In this document: positions 7,654 to 18,300 of the stretch, piece after piece | Position numbering within the stretch: the stretch's first letter is position 1 | How the letters are laid out: each line of letters opens with the position of its first letter | Assembly: GCA_002343715.1 (NCBI GenBank) | Contig: DDSA01000235.1 | Span: 1,059-56,233, forward strand | Direction: 5' to 3' | From: Phycisphaerales bacterium UBA2402 | Lineage (GTDB): Bacteria; Planctomycetota; Phycisphaerae; Phycisphaerales; UBA1924 | DNA: 55,175 bases | The notes under the pieces: model-generated | Seen by the model: only the letters and a program-made list of their open reading frames with translations | The model's database searches: none | Told to the model about the DNA's origin: nothing | Made by a program: the position numbers and the translations under genes

Positions 7654-9081
7654 TCACTGACCTACAAGTTCCGCGATGAACATCGCGTGAGCCTTCTGTC
7701 CCAGGCGAAAACACTCGAGCTCGAACTTCTCGTTGGGCGAATGGACACGGTCATCATCCAACCCAAAGCCCATGAAAATCGTGTCGATCCCCAGCCGGCT
7801 TTTGAGCATCCCGGCGACCGGGATGCTGCCGCCGCTCTTGATCATCGCGGGGGCCTTGCCGCTGGCTCGCTTCAAGGCGTTGGTCGCGGCGGAAAGAGTG
7901 GGGCAGTCGGTCGGCACTGTGACGCCGAAACCGCCGTGGTGGTCGTTGAGCTCCCAGCGGCACCCCGGCGGGGTACGGTCCTTGCACCACTTGAAGAAGA
8001 GCTTGGTGATCTTCGCCGGGTCCTGGTCGGCGACGAGCCGGAAACTGACTTTGGCGCTGGCCTTCGCCGGGATCACGGTTTTGGCGCCGTGCCCGGTGTA
8101 GCCGCCCCAGATCCCGTTGATCTCGGCGGTGGGGCGGCCCCATTCTCGCTCGAGTGCTGTAAACCCGGCTTCGCCGATATCCGCGGCGGGCGGCAGGCCG
8201 ATTTTCTTGAGCGCTGCGTTCGGGTTGAACTTCAGCGCCTTCCAGTTGGCCCTTTCCTGCTTGGTGAGCGGGCGGACATCCTTGTAAAAGCCGGGGATCG
8301 TGATCCGTCGCTTGTCATCATGAAGTTGCGCCAGCACGCGGGCCAGTTCGGTGATGGGGTTGGGGCAGCGGCCGCCCCACAGCCCGCTGTGCAGATCCTG
8401 GTTGCTGGCGTGGAGTGTGACTTCGGTGTAGGCCAACCCCCGAACGCCGTAGGTGATCGCCGGCTTGCCACGCCCCAGCATCCCGGTATCGCTGATCAGG
8501 CAGACATCGCACGCGCCGAGTTGTTTCTTGTTGGCGAGCACAAAGGGTTCGAGGCTGACCGAGCCGGACTCCTCCTCGCCCTCGATCATCACCGTGAACT
8601 TCGCGCCCCCGGTGGGATGGCCGGTGGCCTGTTTCCATGCGCGGCAGGCCTCGATGAACGTCATCACCTGCCCCTTGTCGTCCACCGCGCCGCGGGCCAC
8701 GATCCGTTCGCCGGGGCCGCCCTTTTCCGCGCCCTTGAGCACCGGCTCGAAAGGAGGGCTTTCCCAAAGGTCGATGGGGTCAACAGGCTGCACGTCGTAA
8801 TGCCCGTAAAACAAGACATGAGGCCCAGTGTACCCGGGGGCGGCTTCCACGGTGGCCATCACGATCGGATGCCCCGCCCCGTGGGCGTTCCTGGTTTCGC
8901 ACACCTTGGTTTTGAAACCAAGATCGCGAAGTTGCTCGGCGCACCATTCGGCCGCGAGGCGGACATCCGGCGCGAACTTGGGGTCGGTGCTGATGCTTGG
9001 AATGCGGAGCCATTCGATCAAGCGGTCGATGGCAGCACGGTCATTGCGGGCGAGTGTGTTGAGGACTTCTTTCGCAGGCAT
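7654..9081 (-). CDS. M20 family metallopeptidase (dipeptidase / ArgE-DapE type)
   Basis: A cytosolic zinc amidohydrolase for dipeptides or N-acylated amino acids. Seen: 475 residues. Metal ligands fit the M20 pattern: H94 and D96 in YGHYDVQP, D134 in ARGAVDDKGQ, and the catalytic/metal Glu pair E169-E170 in IEGEEESGS. The central dimerisation domain runs roughly from residue 205 to 370. The C-terminal metal-site His lies in the FGLDDDRVHSPNEKF stretch. HYDVQP plus the SEPF-like region resembles the CNDP/beta-Ala-Xaa dipeptidase branch more than ArgE or DapE. GGAG precedes the ATG. It is followed closely by the Gfo/Idh/MocA gene. Confidence 0.93.
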   Translation of the reverse strand: MPAKEVLNTLARNDRAAIDRLIEWLRIPSISTDPKFAPDVRLAAEWCAEQLRDLGFKTKVCETRNAHGAGHPIVMATVEAAPGYTGPHVLFYGHYDVQPVDPIDLWESPPFEPVLKGAEKGGPGERIVARGAVDDKGQVMTFIEACRAWKQATGHPTGGAKFTVMIEGEEESGSVSLEPFVLANKKQLGACDVCLISDTGMLGRGKPAITYGVRGLAYTEVTLHASNQDLHSGLWGGRCPNPITELARVLAQLHDDKRRITIPGFYKDVRPLTKQERANWKALKFNPNAALKKIGLPPAADIGEAGFTALEREWGRPTAEINGIWGGYTGHGAKTVIPAKASAKVSFRLVADQDPAKITKLFFKWCKDRTPPGCRWELNDHHGGFGVTVPTDCPTLSAATNALKRASGKAPAMIKSGGSIPVAGMLKSRLGIDTIFMGFGLDDDRVHSPNEKFELECFRLGQKAHAMFIAELVGQ

Positions 9082-9216
9082 GTGTTCTCCGCGGAGCGGT
9101 CAGTAAAGTGAATAAGTAGAAGAATCAAGATTGAATGCAACCTCACGCGAATGCACACGGGGACAGGCATGCCTTCCCGCATCGGACGTCCGCTCGGGTG
9201 GCGGGGAGTACTCGGT

Positions 9217-10674
9217 TCAGTTCATGTGATTGATCACCGCATCGGCGAAGCCGCTACATTTGACCTTCACGACGCCGGTATCTCCCTCTGCTTTCATCAG
9301 TCGCTCGAAGTCGTACGTGACCGTCTTGGCCGAGATCGCACCGTCCATCCCCTTGATAATGAGGTCCGCTGCCTCGGTCCAGCCCATATATCGGAGCATC
9401 ATCTCACCGGAGAGGATCACGCTTCCGGGGTTCACCTGGTCGAGGTTGGCGTACTTTGGCGCGGTGCCGTGGGTCGCCTCGAAAATCGCGTGACCCGTGA
9501 TGTAGTTGATGTTGGCGCCGGGCGCGATGCCGATGCCGCCGATCTGGGCGGCGAGAGCGTCGCTCAGGTAGTCGCCGTTCAGATTCATCGTGGCGATGAC
9601 GTCGAAGTCCTTCGGGCGTGTCAGCACCTGCTGGAGCGTGATATCCGCGATCGAATCGCGGACCATCAGTTTGGACTTCCATTGCCCCTTGCCGTGCGTC
9701 TCCCAGAGTTTCAGGGCGGCCTCGATCTCGGCCCGGATGACATCCTGCTGTTTGGGGGTCATCATGTCGTAGCCGGGATCGATCATGCGGGCGTTGGCCT
9801 CCTCGGAGAGGTCGGCATTGGCCTCCTTGTTGCCAAGAATCCAACTTTCTCGCTCGGTGATGACCTGACCGCGGAAGAACGTCGTGGCGACTTCGTACCC
9901 CCAGTCCTTGAAGGCCCCTTCGGTGAACTTCATGATGTTCCCCTTGTGGACCAGCGTCACCGACTTGCGTTTATCCTTGAGGGCGTAGGCGATGGCGCTG
10001 TGAACCAGGCGCTCCGTGCCCCACTTGCTGATGGGCTTGATGCCCACACCGACCATCACCGGCGTCTCCCGCTTAGGCGAGCCGATCGCCTCCAACTGTT
10101 TTTGCCACTCGGCGCATGCTTTCTGCGACCCGAAACGGATCTTGCCGAACTCCTTGGGAAAAGTCTGCTCCCAGAAAGCGAGGACCTTCGCTGCTTCCGG
10201 CGTTCCGGCGGCGTACTCGATCCCGGCGTAGATATCTTCCGTGTTTTCGCGGAAAATCACCATGTCGCAGTCCTGGGGGCGTTTCACCGGGCTGGGCACG
10301 CCTTTGAACCAGCGGACCGGGCGGAGACAGACATACAAGTCGAGTATCTGTCGGAGGGCGACGTTGAGCGAACGGATGCCCCCGCCGATGGGCGTGGTGA
10401 GCGGGCCTTTGATGCCCACGAGATAATCGCGGAAGGCCGTCAGGGTCTCATCGGGCAGCCAGTTGCCGGTCTTATTGAAGGCCTTCTCCCCGGCGAGCAC
10501 TTCTTTCCACGTGATTTTGCGCTTTCCGCCGTAGGCTTTGGCGACCGCGGCGTCAAAGACTCGAACCGAGGCACGCCAGATATCCGGCCCGGTGCCGTCG
10601 CCCTCGATAAAGGGAAGCACGGGCTCATCGGGGACGTTGAGGCGGCCGGATTGCATCGTGATGGCGGCGGGCAT
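9217..10674 (-). CDS. icd: NADP-dependent isocitrate dehydrogenase
   Basis: It decarboxylates isocitrate to 2-oxoglutarate in the TCA cycle. Seen: 485 residues from the ATG at 10674, chosen because GGGAG lies 5-6 bases ahead; a TTG 12 bases further up is possible. [11 protein letters not shown] is the N-terminal substrate and metal region. The loop [13 protein letters not shown] contains the serine that is phosphorylated in E. coli. The IMDH/IDH signature region has [17 protein letters not shown], and GTAPKY lies near the cofactor site. It is about 70 residues longer than E. coli Icd. The extra length includes a segment around [15 protein letters not shown] and a longer N-terminus. Confidence 0.96.
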   Translation of the reverse strand: MPAAITMQSGRLNVPDEPVLPFIEGDGTGPDIWRASVRVFDAAVAKAYGGKRKITWKEVLAGEKAFNKTGNWLPDETLTAFRDYLVGIKGPLTTPIGGGIRSLNVALRQILDLYVCLRPVRWFKGVPSPVKRPQDCDMVIFRENTEDIYAGIEYAAGTPEAAKVLAFWEQTFPKEFGKIRFGSQKACAEWQKQLEAIGSPKRETPVMVGVGIKPISKWGTERLVHSAIAYALKDKRKSVTLVHKGNIMKFTEGAFKDWGYEVATTFFRGQVITERESWILGNKEANADLSEEANARMIDPGYDMMTPKQQDVIRAEIEAALKLWETHGKGQWKSKLMVRDSIADITLQQVLTRPKDFDVIATMNLNGDYLSDALAAQIGGIGIAPGANINYITGHAIFEATHGTAPKYANLDQVNPGSVILSGEMMLRYMGWTEAADLIIKGMDGAISAKTVTYDFERLMKAEGDTGVVKVKCSGFADAVINHMN

Positions 10675-10834
10675 GGTGGCTCCCAAAGCAAAGAAATGAA
10701 CATCTGATGGAGGAAACGCGTCCGCTCGAACCGGGTCTCGCGGAGGGCATCAAGCGTAGGACAGCGGTTGAAATATGAACAACAAGCCCGAGCAGGTCTG
10801 GTCGTGACGAGAGGGAATGTCCCGCGAACGGCTT

Positions 10835-12223
10835 TCAGCGTGACTTCCAGGGGCCGGTGACGGCCAATGTCAGGCCGTTGCCCTGAATGTTGACGAACAT
10901 CGTGGAGCCATCGGGTGAGAAACAGACCCCGGCCAGTTCGGAAGCGCTCATCGAGTTCCGAGCGAAGGGGTAGAAGCGCCCATCTGGCGTGACGCCCATC
11001 AGGCGATTCACGTCATCGCCCGCCACGGCCTCATCTTCGCAGATGAACAGATCGCCCCAGGGTGCCACCGTAATATTGTCGGCGTTCTCCACAGCGGATG
11101 CGTCGTTCGGCTCCAGGTACAACTCAACTGTGCCGGGGCGCTGCTCCTCTGCCGGAGTCCCTTCGTCGGCGGAAGGGGTATAACGCCAGATCTGCCCGCG
11201 TTGATTGGCACCGCCGTCGGTTGTCGCGAAAAAGGTGCAGTTGTCTCCCCACCACATCCCCTCTCCCCGGGCGAAACGGGCGCAGCCGACCGCGAAGCCG
11301 CGGTGACGAAGGTCGTTGTCGGGGGTGTCTATTTCCGTGAGTGTCTTCCACTCGACGGCCATGGGCACGCTCCGATGGATGGTCGGGGCACCCGACTGAT
11401 TGTTCGTGATGAGTGATGGACGGTCGCGGACCACAAGAGCCTGGAGCGAGCCTCCTTCCCGCAGCACGCCGCGGCGGTTGGGGATAAACCGATAGAGCAG
11501 GCCATCCTCCCGGTCCTCAGTGAGATAAATGATCCCGGTGCGGGGATCGACGGCCACGGCCTCGTGGTAGAAGCGTCCCATCGCCTTGAGTGGCACCGGC
11601 GGGGCGAGTTCCATCGCCGCGGTGGCGGGGACCTCAAAGACATACCCGTGGTCCTTCTCGATGTCCTTGTCGGCTGAAATGTGGCACTCCTCACAGGTCA
11701 GCCATGTGTTCCACGGGGTCGGCCCGCCCGCACAGTTCAAGTACGTTCCAGCGAGACTCAAAAACTGCTTTTGCACCCGGTGTTCCTTGGTGTCATAGAC
11801 CAGCGTGGTCGTTCCACCGATCGCAGGGCTTCGGCCTTTGCCGTAGTCATAAATTTTGTCGCGCGGTGTGCGGGAGAGCAGTGAGTGACCGACCCCCCAC
11901 GGTCCGTGCTTCGTGTGCGTCGGACCCAGTTCATGATTACGGATCAGGATCGTGGTGCCCGCAGGGCCGATGAACGCGGCCATGCCGTCGGGCTGGCCGG
12001 GCACGGCAAGTCCGTCCGACATTGTCTCACCCCGGCGCGAGATCACGCGGTATGTAAACCCCTGCGGTAGGTCGAGAGTCTTGTTCGGATCCGGTACCAG
12101 CGGGCCGTAGCCCGAATCCGCGGGGGTCTCGATGCGACCTGCCGCAAGAACGTGGCGAAGACCGGCGAAGCCCAGCGAAAAAGCGGCCCCGCGTTGAAGC
12201 AGGTGACGGCGGGAGAGTGTCAT
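10835..12223 (-). CDS. PhoX-type (DUF839) phosphatase-like protein with Tat signal
   Basis: Seen: 462 residues from ATG 12223, chosen because it places a twin-arginine signal (TLSRRHLLQRG, Arg5-Arg6) at the N-terminus. The mature part matches the PhoX/DUF839 family: PQGFTYRVISRRGETMSDG, IRNHELGP, a GGTTTLVYDT strand and TWLTCEECH with a conserved Cys. A propeller-type strand with EDGLLYRF follows, then CFSPDGSTMFVNIQG near the end. Family knowledge: PhoX enzymes are Ca2+/Fe3+ alkaline phosphatases exported folded through Tat. DUF839 also includes proteins without known activity, so phosphatase function is inferred. No Pho box was found upstream. Confidence 0.9.
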   Translation of the reverse strand: MTLSRRHLLQRGAAFSLGFAGLRHVLAAGRIETPADSGYGPLVPDPNKTLDLPQGFTYRVISRRGETMSDGLAVPGQPDGMAAFIGPAGTTILIRNHELGPTHTKHGPWGVGHSLLSRTPRDKIYDYGKGRSPAIGGTTTLVYDTKEHRVQKQFLSLAGTYLNCAGGPTPWNTWLTCEECHISADKDIEKDHGYVFEVPATAAMELAPPVPLKAMGRFYHEAVAVDPRTGIIYLTEDREDGLLYRFIPNRRGVLREGGSLQALVVRDRPSLITNNQSGAPTIHRSVPMAVEWKTLTEIDTPDNDLRHRGFAVGCARFARGEGMWWGDNCTFFATTDGGANQRGQIWRYTPSADEGTPAEEQRPGTVELYLEPNDASAVENADNITVAPWGDLFICEDEAVAGDDVNRLMGVTPDGRFYPFARNSMSASELAGVCFSPDGSTMFVNIQGNGLTLAVTGPWKSR

Positions 12224-12313
12224 GCCTAATGATGGCTTCGTCCAGGCCGTCGGCCAACAAAAGTCGAAAAATTCATGCATTGTTTACACGATGCGCAGGG
12301 CCGGCTTGCCTCA

Positions 12314-12319
12314 TACACT
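12314..12319 (+). promoter_or_regulatory. -10-like TACACT box (leaderless type) for the gene at 12328
   Basis: TACACT is 8 nt before the ATG at 12328, separated by CGGCCCCG, with no Shine-Dalgarno. Confidence 0.45.
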
Positions 12320-12327
12320 CGGCCCCG

Positions 12328-12765
12328 ATGATTACGCCATCGCCCACCACACGCATCGACCCAACCCTCGCTCGCGGCACGCTGCTCGAAGTTGTCGCCG
12401 AAACAGCGACCAAGCCGGGCTACATTCGCTTCGGCATCCCGAATACAAACTACGAACTCCACCTCCGCCCCGAGGGGCAGATCGCCGCCAGAGTCGGCGG
12501 CCGGCTGGTCGGGGTGGTCAAGGCGCAGTCGCGCCGCATCGACGTGGTGCAGACCGGCGGTGAGTACATCGAGCCGGTCTACGGCCGCCCTCGCAGGGTG
12601 CAGGGAACGGTGCGGGCGGTCAACGGTGGTGCAGTAGTTGTCGATGCGGGGCTGCCCATCCATCTCGTGCCGACCGATGCCCGTCAGAAAGCAGAACAGT
12701 TCCAGCCGGGGCAGTTCGTGAGTTGCGATGTACTGGACGGAGCCACGTTCACGCCCCGTGCGTGA
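12328..12765 (+). CDS. Hypothetical protein, beta-rich (145 aa)
   Basis: Not recognised. ATG at 12328 is chosen over the longer frame because it directly follows a -10-like box and the upstream codons have no protein-like content. The protein looks like two repeated beta modules: GTLLEVVAETATKPGYIRFG and, later, VQGTVRAVNGGAVVVDAG followed by IHLVP. This alternation of short hydrophobic strands and Gly turns suggests an OB-fold or small barrel, but there is no diagnostic motif. It has no signal peptide or membrane segment. The next gene starts 31 bases downstream on the same strand. Confidence 0.75.
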   Translation: MITPSPTTRIDPTLARGTLLEVVAETATKPGYIRFGIPNTNYELHLRPEGQIAARVGGRLVGVVKAQSRRIDVVQTGGEYIEPVYGRPRRVQGTVRAVNGGAVVVDAGLPIHLVPTDARQKAEQFQPGQFVSCDVLDGATFTPRA

Positions 12766-12796
12766 TCTCGGATCAGTGCCCACCGGACATTCGAGC

Positions 12797-13285
12797 ATGA
12801 ATCTCAACCCCACGATCGAAGCGCTGGTCGTGAACCTCGACAACGCCTTTCACGGGCGAGGCTGGCAGGGCACGACGCTCCTGGGTTCACTGCGGGGAGT
12901 GACTGCGGCGCAGGCAGTCTGGCGGCCCTCGAATGGCCGAAGATGCATCTGGGAGCACGCCCTGCACACGGCGTATTGGAAATACATCGTGCGGCGGACT
13001 CTGTCTCCCCGTGTCGGCGACGCGTTTCCGAGGTCACCCTCGAACTGGCCGAGGGTGCCGCAAACTCCTGACGAGCAAGCATGGCGAGCGGACATCTCGC
13101 TGCTGAAAACCATGCACGAGGACTTGCGCACGGTGCTGGTGAGATTCGATCCGCGACGCCTGGGCCGGGTTGCCGGCGGACGAAAGTTCAACGCTCTGAC
13201 GTACATCGTCGGAGCCGCGGCGCACGATTCGTACCACACCGGTCAGGTGCAGTTGATCAAGCGGCTCATGAATAATCATCTCTGA
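12797..13285 (+). CDS. DinB-like metal-binding four-helix protein
   Basis: Seen: 162 residues with the three histidines of the DinB/YfiT superfamily: H54 in WEHALHTAYW, and H143 and H147 in AAHDSYHTGQ, spacing H-x3-H. The WxHALH and HDxYHxGQ motifs are the helix-2 and helix-4 metal ligands of this fold. Family members include thiol transferases (BSH, mycothiol) and damage-inducible proteins of unknown role. The actual function is unknown. The start at 12797 removes a non-homologous leader in the longer frame. Confidence 0.8.
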   Translation: MNLNPTIEALVVNLDNAFHGRGWQGTTLLGSLRGVTAAQAVWRPSNGRRCIWEHALHTAYWKYIVRRTLSPRVGDAFPRSPSNWPRVPQTPDEQAWRADISLLKTMHEDLRTVLVRFDPRRLGRVAGGRKFNALTYIVGAAAHDSYHTGQVQLIKRLMNNHL

Positions 13286-13402
13286 CCAATCGGGCGTAGC
13301 GTCCGCCGCGTCACATTGAATTATGAGGCCGCTGATGCAGCGTCGCTGTGCGATTTCTCGAAAACCCGTGCAGGACATCCACGATCGGGGCGGGGCGACG
13401 GT

Positions 13403-15046
13403 TTACTTCACCACCCGCAGCCCGATCCGTTTCTCCAGTTCGGTCGTTGGCCTTGCAACGAGGTCATAACCGTCACTCCCGACGATGGTGCACCGGACGA
13501 CCTCGCCGGGTGATCGGCTATCGCGGCTCTGAATGTACGTTACGGAATCGATTTGTGGAGCCTGGTGGTACGCGCGACCCCGATAGAGCCGACCACCATC
13601 GCCGATGCCGCTGGTTCTCCGTCCCGAACTGCGCAAAGTCTCATCGATGATGACGTCCAGTTGGACGCCACCCGCCGTCGGGTTCTTCTCGTCAAACTGT
13701 TCGGCGAGGTAAGCCGCCTGTCCAAAGGCGATGCGCTGCTGAGCTTCCATGACCTCGGCGCGGCGGCGTGCTTTGTCAGCGGAGGAAACCGCGTAGGCGG
13801 GGTCGTCCTCCATCGTGCCGGCCACCGTGCCCGGCTCGTGGGAGTACTCAAAGACTCCCAGCGCGTCGAACTCCATGCGCTCGACAAACTCGACCAGTTC
13901 GCGGTGATCTTCTTCGGTCTCACCAGGAAATCCCGAAATAAAAGTCGTTCGAATCGCCATGCCCGGGATCTTTTCCCGGAGCGTCTCGATCAGACTCTCC
14001 TGCTGGGCCGATGAGACATGCCGGCGCATGAGTTTCAGCACACGGTCGCTCGCGTGCTGAAGTGGGATGTCGAGATACTTCAGCAGCCGGCCCCTGCGAG
14101 TCAGTTCCGCAAAGGCCTCGACGATCGGTGCCGAAAAATTCGATGGGTAGGCGTACATGAGCCGCAGCCACCCCGCGCCTGTTTCGCGGTCGATGGTGTC
14201 CGATAAAGCCCGCAGGAGCGCGGGCAACCCCCCGCCACCCTTCCCGTCATAGTTCAGACCGAAACCCACATCATCGCCGTAACTGGTCGTGTCCTGTCCG
14301 ATCAGGAGCAGTTCGTGAGCGCCGTCCGCCAGAAGTTCCCGGGCCTCGGCCACGATCCGGTCCAGAGGCTTGCTCCTCATTTTTCCCCGGATGCTGGGGA
14401 TCGTGCAGAACGCACAGTTTTGGTTGCACCCCTCGCTGATCCGCAGATAGGCGTAATGCCGCGGCGTCAACCGTACGCGGGCGGAATCATCCTCGATATA
14501 CCCCAGGCCTTTTCCATCTTTGCCGTTCACGGTCAGGCCCGAAGTCTTGAGGCCGCGGTCCTTCGCCGCGGCAATGGCGTTGGCCGCGATCCAATAGTTC
14601 GGTTTATCCGAAGCGTCGAGCGCGGAGGCCGCTCGCCCCCTGGCCGAAAGAGCCGCGGCCCCGCTCACCGCTTCAACAATTTTATCCCGGTCGAAGACCC
14701 CGACCATCGCGTCGATGCCCGGAGCCCACTCGAGCATCTTGGCCCGATGTCTCTGGACCAGGCAACCAGCAACGATCACACGCTTCACCTCGCCCCGTTC
14801 CTTGGCGGCGATGGCCTCCTTGATGACGCCCAGGGATTCGTCTTTGGATGCCTCCAGAAACCCGCAGGTGTTGACAACGACCGCATCGGCGCCGCCGAAG
14901 CCCTCGCCGTCGTGAGACACAGGCGCAAGCCCGGACTCGGCCAGAAGACCCAGCATTTTCTCCGAGTCGACCAGGTTTTTGGGGCAACCCAGAGAAACCA
15001 GGGAGACGGACTGAATCGCTGTGGACCCTTTGGGACGCTTGCTCAC
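13403..15046 (-). CDS. rimO: Ribosomal protein S12 methylthiotransferase
   Basis: A radical-SAM enzyme adding a methylthio group to Asp88 (E. coli numbering) of ribosomal protein S12. Seen: the UPF0004 domain with its three cluster cysteines in SLGCPKN, NTCGF and AGCLVQ. The SAM cluster motif is C-x3-C-x2-C in EGCNQNCAFCTIPSIRG. The family signature follows as MYAYPSNF and YLDIPLQHASDRVLKLMRR. A C-terminal TRAM-like domain ends the protein. SLGCPKN and PLQHAS favour RimO over MiaB. An extra segment of about 60 residues between the first two domains makes it about 547 aa, longer than the usual 440-460. The start is uncertain: GTG 15046 is preferred, but TTG 15094 keeps the frame open. Confidence 0.95.
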   Translation of the reverse strand: MSKRPKGSTAIQSVSLVSLGCPKNLVDSEKMLGLLAESGLAPVSHDGEGFGGADAVVVNTCGFLEASKDESLGVIKEAIAAKERGEVKRVIVAGCLVQRHRAKMLEWAPGIDAMVGVFDRDKIVEAVSGAAALSARGRAASALDASDKPNYWIAANAIAAAKDRGLKTSGLTVNGKDGKGLGYIEDDSARVRLTPRHYAYLRISEGCNQNCAFCTIPSIRGKMRSKPLDRIVAEARELLADGAHELLLIGQDTTSYGDDVGFGLNYDGKGGGGLPALLRALSDTIDRETGAGWLRLMYAYPSNFSAPIVEAFAELTRRGRLLKYLDIPLQHASDRVLKLMRRHVSSAQQESLIETLREKIPGMAIRTTFISGFPGETEEDHRELVEFVERMEFDALGVFEYSHEPGTVAGTMEDDPAYAVSSADKARRRAEVMEAQQRIAFGQAAYLAEQFDEKNPTAGGVQLDVIIDETLRSSGRRTSGIGDGGRLYRGRAYHQAPQIDSVTYIQSRDSRSPGEVVRCTIVGSDGYDLVARPTTELEKRIGLRVVK

Positions 15047-15198
15047 ACGTGATGATAGGAAATCGACTCGAGTCACGCGGCACGCACCACCCAAATCGGA
15101 GTACTCTCCATCAACTTTGCCGATTCCTTTTCCATCAACCGTGTATTCCTTTTACTGACTGCGTATCATCCCGGCCCTGCATCCTGAAGGATCAGCAC

Positions 15199-15271
15199 GA
15201 GGGCGTAGCTCAGTCGGTAGAGCAGCGGCCTTTTAAGCCGTAGGTCCGGGGTTCGAGTCCCCGCGCCCTCA
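15199..15271 (+). tRNA. tRNA-Lys (anticodon TTT)
   Basis: A 73-nt cloverleaf. The acceptor stem GAGGGCG pairs with CGCCCTC. The D arm has GCTCAGTCGGTAGAGC. The anticodon loop is CTTTTAA with TTT. The T arm is CCGGGGTTCGAGTCCCCG-like. The discriminator is A and CCA is not encoded. Confidence 0.97.
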
Positions 15272-15332
15272 TTTGGATTTTGTTCCTGTCCCGGCGGTTG
15301 TGCCGCCTAGCCCCTAACCGGATCGCCGCGCT

Positions 15333-18300
15333 TTGACGAGAGTTGTTCATGCGAACTGGAGCGGCGGAGCGCTGCACCTGTGGATTGAGTCCCAGGCGTT
15401 GTTTCAAGCCTTGCCCCCGACTGTTGGTGAAGCCTCTGTCGGGCTGATGCGCCATCCATTCGCCGAATCGCCTCCGACCCTGCCGCACCTGGAATTAGGT
15501 AGTTCTTCAACGGCGGGTGTGCTCCGCCTCGGGCTTCCCGCATCGAACGGGCGTCCTCTTCCCAGCAGCACACTCGCGAGAGCGATCGGCCGCTCCTGGA
15601 TCGGCGAAGAGAACGAAGCACACCCGATCCTGCAGGTTGTGGAGGTGCCGACACTCGCGATTGCACCATCGACCGCTGGTGCCGTGGTGACAGGACTGGC
15701 TGATGCGCTCGTGGAACAAGGCGAGTATGGTGAAGCAGAAGACGGGCCGCTGCTGGGCGCATCGCTGCGGTACTTTGCCAAGGCCGCTCGTTTCGCGCAG
15801 CACCTCCTGGTGCAGCAGCGATTTGTCCCCAGTCTTGTTCAGACTTCCGCAGGAGAACTTCGCGGTGCATGGCAAGGCTGGATGAGCGATGAGGCCACTG
15901 CGTACCGCCTGGCGGCGCTGGTCGAAGCCATGCCCGCTTCCGCGCGGTGTGTCCACGACCATCTGCGATTCAGCGGAGGCGCGGTGACCGAAGAGTTCAT
16001 CCACGCTCTGGTCGATGCGCACTGCCGCGAGTTTCTCGCCGCGGAAAGTTTCGAGGATGCGGTCGCCGAGCGTGACCCGACCTCGGATCTGCACGTCGCG
16101 TGGCTCGGGGGACTTCTCGCAGCACGCGATGCCGTGTCGGCGGCCTCGGCGGCCCGTCAAGAGCTGGTCAAACGCGTCCGAAGCTGGATCGGCGTTCTGG
16201 AAGAGCGCGGGGCCAGTTCTGCCTGGCGGCTGCTGCTCCGTCTCCGAGAGCCGGTTGTCACGGGTCTGGCGCCCAACGCGGCACCGGACCCGAACGCGGC
16301 TGTCTGGGCCATCACGTTCCATCTCCAGGCGGTGGAACAACCATCACTGGTGATCGACGCGTCCGATGTGTGGATGGTGAGCGGCGAATCGGTGACGATC
16401 ATGGGCCGCCGCCTCGATCATCCCCAGGATCTGTTGCTCGGTGAGTTGGGGCGGGCTTCACGACTGTACAAGAGGCTGGAGGAAGCGCTCGACGACAGCG
16501 AACCGACCGAGGTCACACTCACGACGAAACAGGCGTACGAGTTTCTTCGTGAAGTGCGGACGGTCCTGACCGAGCAGGGGTTCGCGGTGCAGGCCCCGGA
16601 CTGGTGGGACTCTCCTTCCGCTCGTGTGGGTGCCAAACTCCGGCTCGACTCGGAAGCGGTCAACCCATTCGATCGGACGCGTGGGGGCATGACCAACGCG
16701 GCCAAGGCACAAGTCGGCCTCAACGCGTTGATCGGATACCAGTGGGAGATCGCCGTCGGCGACACCACGCTTTCGCTCGCCGAGTTCGAGCAACTCGCCG
16801 CCAGAAGAACGCCGCTGGTGAGGGTCAACGGGCGCTGGGTGGAGATCCGTCCCGAGGATGTGCACGCCGCGGTGAAGTTCATCCGCGAGCACCCGGGCGG
16901 GCAGGTCAAACTCGCCGAAGCGCTGCGCATGGCCTATTCCGCCGATCTCGGCGATGCCGGCATCCCGGTGGTGGGCATGGAAGCCACCGGCTGGCTCAAC
17001 GCCTTTCTCAACAGCGAAGCCTCGAGCCGTCAACTCGAGATGCTCCAGACCGCCAAGGGGTTCAAGGGCACGCTCCGACCCTACCAGAGCCGCGGCGTCT
17101 CGTGGCTCGCTTTCCAGGAGCAACTCGGTTTCGGCGTCTGTCTCGCCGACGACATGGGCTTGGGTAAAACGATCCAGTTGCTCGCGTTGTTGGCGTGGGA
17201 ACGTGAGGTTGCGCCCGATGCGGGGGGCGAGCCTCTCGTCGGCGCGGAAGCAGACCGGGAGGCTCCCGAGGATGGCTCCGCGTTCCCGATCAATCACGGA
17301 GTAGCCCCGACACTCCTCCTGGTGCCGATGTCCGTCGTGGGGAACTGGATCCACGAGACGGCGCGGTTCTGTCCGGGCATCCGGTTGCACGTGCATCACG
17401 GCGCGGGCAGGCCCACCGGCGATGCGTTCGTGCAACGAGCCGCCGAGAGCGATCTGGTGGTCACGACTTACTCGCTCGCCAACCGCGACAAAGACACCAT
17501 CGCACGTGTGCCGTGGGGCAGGATCGTGCTCGACGAGGCCCAGTACATCAAGAACCCCGGTGCCAAGCAGAGCCAGGCCGTAAGGAGTTTTCAGGCCGCG
17601 AGGCGCGTCGCCCTCACCGGAACGCCCGTGGAGAATCGCCTGACGGAACTCTGGTCCATCATGGATTTTCTTAACCCGGGGTACCTGGGTGGAGCGGGGA
17701 GTTTCCGCCAGAAGTTCGCGGTTCCCATCGAACGATACCACGACAAACTTCGCGGCGAGCAACTGCGCGGTTTGATCCGTCCATTTGTGCTCCGGCGTCT
17801 CAAGAGCGACCCCACCGTCGTCGCCGATCTGCCCGAAAAGGTTGAAAGCCGCGAGTTCAGCCACCTGACCAGCGAGCAGGCCGGGTTGTATGAGTCCTGC
17901 GTCAAGAAAATGCTGGTTCAGGTGGAGGAGGCCGATGGCATGCAGCGCCGCGGTCTGGTCCTCGCCACGCTTGTCAAACTCAAACAGATCTGCAATCACC
18001 CGGAACTGGCGCTGAAAGGCGCCGAGGATGCCCGCGACAGGCTCGTCGACCCATCGCGGTCGGGTAAGTGCATCCGCCTGCTCGAAATGCTCGACGAAGT
18101 CATCGCCGAAGGCGACCAGGCCCTGGTCTTTACTCAGTTCCGCGAGATGGGCAAACTGCTCGAGGCGATGATCGCCCACCGTTTCGGCAAAGATGTGCTG
18201 TTCATTCACGGCGGCACGACACAACCCCAGCGGCAATCCATCATCGACCGATTCCAACGAGCCGACGGTTCCGCGCCCGTGCTCATCCTCTCGCTCCGCG

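Noticed and set aside
15210..15488. Minus-strand frame ending in GLEPRTYGLKGRCSTD
   Set aside because: Its end is the antisense translation of tRNA-Lys and the rest lies opposite the SNF2 gene; no integrase-like content precedes it.
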